Positions 40,128-41,405 of a stretch of 41,405 nucleotides of DNA are shown piece by piece. The number at the start of each line of letters is the position of its first letter. Positions within the stretch are counted from its first letter, which is position 1. The stretch is from Oscillospiraceae bacterium (lineage in GTDB: Bacteria > Bacillota > Clostridia > Oscillospirales > Ruminococcaceae): positions 1 through 41,405 of the forward strand of contig JAFUOZ010000066.1 in NCBI GenBank assembly GCA_017481565.1, written 5' to 3'. The position numbers were made by a program, and so were the translations under genes. Under the pieces are notes generated by a model. The model saw only the letters and a program-made list of their open reading frames with translations. It did not search any database and was not told the origin of the DNA.

Positions 40128-40724
40128 ATGTCCAAGATAAAATTAAATCCGGGAACGCTGCTTGCGCCGCTGCCTGCTGCACTGGTGACCTGCGGCGATA
40201 TGGATAATTCAAATATAATAACGATAGCGTGGACGGGTATAATCAATACCAAGCCGCCCATGACCTATATTTCCGTAAGACCCACACGACATTCACATAA
40301 GATGATCAGTGAAACGGGAGAATTTGCCATAAACCTGACCACATCGGCAATGGTAAGGGAGACTGACCTGTGCGGAGTAAAATCGGGAGCGCAGCATGAC
40401 AAATTCAGACTGAGCGGACTGCATAAAGCGGAAGCATCTGTGATAAAAGTGCCGCTTATTGAGGAAAGTCCGCTTTCGCTGGAGTGCAGGGTAGTCGAGG
40501 TAAAGCATTTAGGGTCACATGATATGTTTATTGCTGAGATAGTATGTACCGATGTTGATGAAAGATATATTGACAGTAAGGGCAAGATAAATTTACAGCA
40601 ATCGGGAGTAATGGCATATTCACACGGAGAATATTTTGCATTAGGAAGAAAACTGGGCAGCTTCGGATATTCGGTAGCGAAAAAGAAGAAAAACAACAAA
40701 AACCGAAGCAATAAATCAACGTGA
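40128..40724 (+). CDS. Flavin reductase family protein (flavoredoxin-like)
   Basis: 198 residues from the ATG at 40128, 11 to 12 bases behind GGAAGG; a GTG at 40119 closer to that site is an alternative start. The FMN-binding split-barrel fold is indicated by NPGTLLAPLPAALVTCGDMDNSNIITIAWTGIINTKPPMTYISVRPTRHSHKMI and EFAINL. Such proteins carry FMN and pass electrons in anaerobes; the partner is unknown. C-terminal tail is very basic (KKKKNNKNRSNKST). Confidence 0.85.
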   Translation: MSKIKLNPGTLLAPLPAALVTCGDMDNSNIITIAWTGIINTKPPMTYISVRPTRHSHKMISETGEFAINLTTSAMVRETDLCGVKSGAQHDKFRLSGLHKAEASVIKVPLIEESPLSLECRVVEVKHLGSHDMFIAEIVCTDVDERYIDSKGKINLQQSGVMAYSHGEYFALGRKLGSFGYSVAKKKKNNKNRSNKST

Positions 40725-40784
40725 GAAAAGTACCCGTTAAGCTGTCAACCCATAAATTAATGAACTGATTTAGGAGAATGTGTC

Positions 40785-41354
40785 ATGTCGGAACAGGTTT
40801 TTCCCACAAAAGGCAATCTGCTGAATATAAAAAAATCTCTTGCTTTAGCCGAGCTGGGTTTTGAGCTTCTGGACAGAAAGCGAAATATCCTGATAAGAGA
40901 ACTGATGATGATGGTAGATGCCGCAAAAGCACTGAGAGGCTCTATTGAAGAGACCTATAAGGAGGCATATGCCGCACTTCGTACCGCAAATATCACAATG
41001 GGCGTTATCGGGAGCATAGCCGATTCAATGCCTGTTGATAACAGCCTGAACGTAACATACAGAAGTGTTATGGGCTGTGAGCTGCCAAGGATAACCATCG
41101 AGACAAACGAGCTTACGATACCCTATGGCTTTATGAATACAGACAGTAATTTAGATAAAGCATATATATGCTTTGACAGAGTAAAGCACATGACAGTTAT
41201 GCTTGCCGAGGTGGATAACAGCGTCTACAGACTTGCAAATGCAATAAAAAAAACGCAGACAAGAGCAAATGCACTAAAAAATATCGTTATCCCTAAATAT
41301 GAGGGGATAGTAAAATTTATATCTGACAGCCTTGAAGAAAAGGAGCGTGAGTAA
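40785..41354 (+). CDS. atpD: V/A-type ATPase subunit D, apart from the main operon
   Basis: 189 residues. Central shaft of the rotary ATPase: the N-terminal helix FPTKGNLLNIKKSLALAELGFELLDRKRNILIRELM and the C-terminal helix VYRLANAIKKTQTRANALKNIVIPKYEGIVKFI form the coiled-coil rod found in all D subunits. AGGAGA precedes the ATG at 8 bases. It should work with the A3B3, F and C subunits encoded 6 kb upstream. It is normally the last gene after atpB; here it ends the thiI-ispE-flavin reductase set, 60 bases behind the flavin reductase gene. Confidence 0.93.
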   Translation: MSEQVFPTKGNLLNIKKSLALAELGFELLDRKRNILIRELMMMVDAAKALRGSIEETYKEAYAALRTANITMGVIGSIADSMPVDNSLNVTYRSVMGCELPRITIETNELTIPYGFMNTDSNLDKAYICFDRVKHMTVMLAEVDNSVYRLANAIKKTQTRANALKNIVIPKYEGIVKFISDSLEEKERE

Positions 41355-41405
41355 TTTTCACGTCTTAAGGTTATCAAGGCTCAGAAGCAGAAGAAAAAAT
41401 ACCGT

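Overview
The window looks like a chromosomal segment of a low-GC anaerobic Firmicute, most likely a Ruminococcus-type member of the Oscillospiraceae. That placement is an inference from gene content: a V/A-type ATPase, a sensory [FeFe]-hydrogenase/chemoreceptor fusion, an ACT/UPF0210 pair, strong GGAGG-type ribosome binding sites, sigma-A promoters with 17-bp spacers, and many short palindromic intergenic repeats. No rRNA, tRNA, CRISPR array or prophage was recognised.

Layout. 1-3830 is accessory: the 3' part of an IS256-family transposase abuts the 3' remnant of an IS66-family transposase, followed by an AT-rich trio (an XRE regulator and two unrecognised proteins). 3830-10780 is envelope and signalling: an HtrA-like protease (-), a membrane chemoreceptor (+), a GAF-GGDEF diguanylate cyclase (-) and a ferredoxin/[FeFe]-hydrogenase-like/chemoreceptor fusion (-). 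11019-13745 is a minus-strand operon of ABC ATPase, ABC-2 permease, LytTR regulator and DUF3021 membrane protein. 14011-16101 encodes a secreted Ig-like protein with seven copies of a ~57-residue repeat. 16259-19350 is rimO-pgsA-coaBC. A CNNM/CBS (CorC/HlyC-type) protein (-) and a MATE exporter (+) are divergent; the leader of the former holds a 17-codon peptide and a terminator. 22455-23488 is a non-coding island of repeats. Then come a small membrane protein plus a PHP phosphoesterase (-), ACT-UPF0210 (+), the V/A-ATPase operon (subunits G/H, C, I, K, F, E, A, B), an Lrp-AminoT-dipeptidase set, a nested inverted-repeat block, and thiI-ispE-flavin reductase-atpD.

How the parts fit. The ATPase operon lacks subunit D, which sits 6.3 kb downstream as the last gene of a housekeeping set, so all nine recognisable subunits are present but in two transcription units. 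The two chemoreceptor-type proteins and the diguanylate cyclase form a signalling neighbourhood, one of them probably sensing redox state or H2. The LytTR/DUF3021 pair probably controls the ABC exporter with which it shares an operon.

Most unusual signals: 7-bp tandem repeat arrays lying directly behind stop codons and in front of terminators; the leader-peptide/terminator arrangement upstream of the CorC-like gene; the 57-residue repeats of the secreted protein; substitutions at key cysteines in the hydrogenase-like protein and in CoaC; and nested palindromic elements. All start choices and functions were judged by reading the sequence only; no database search was run.
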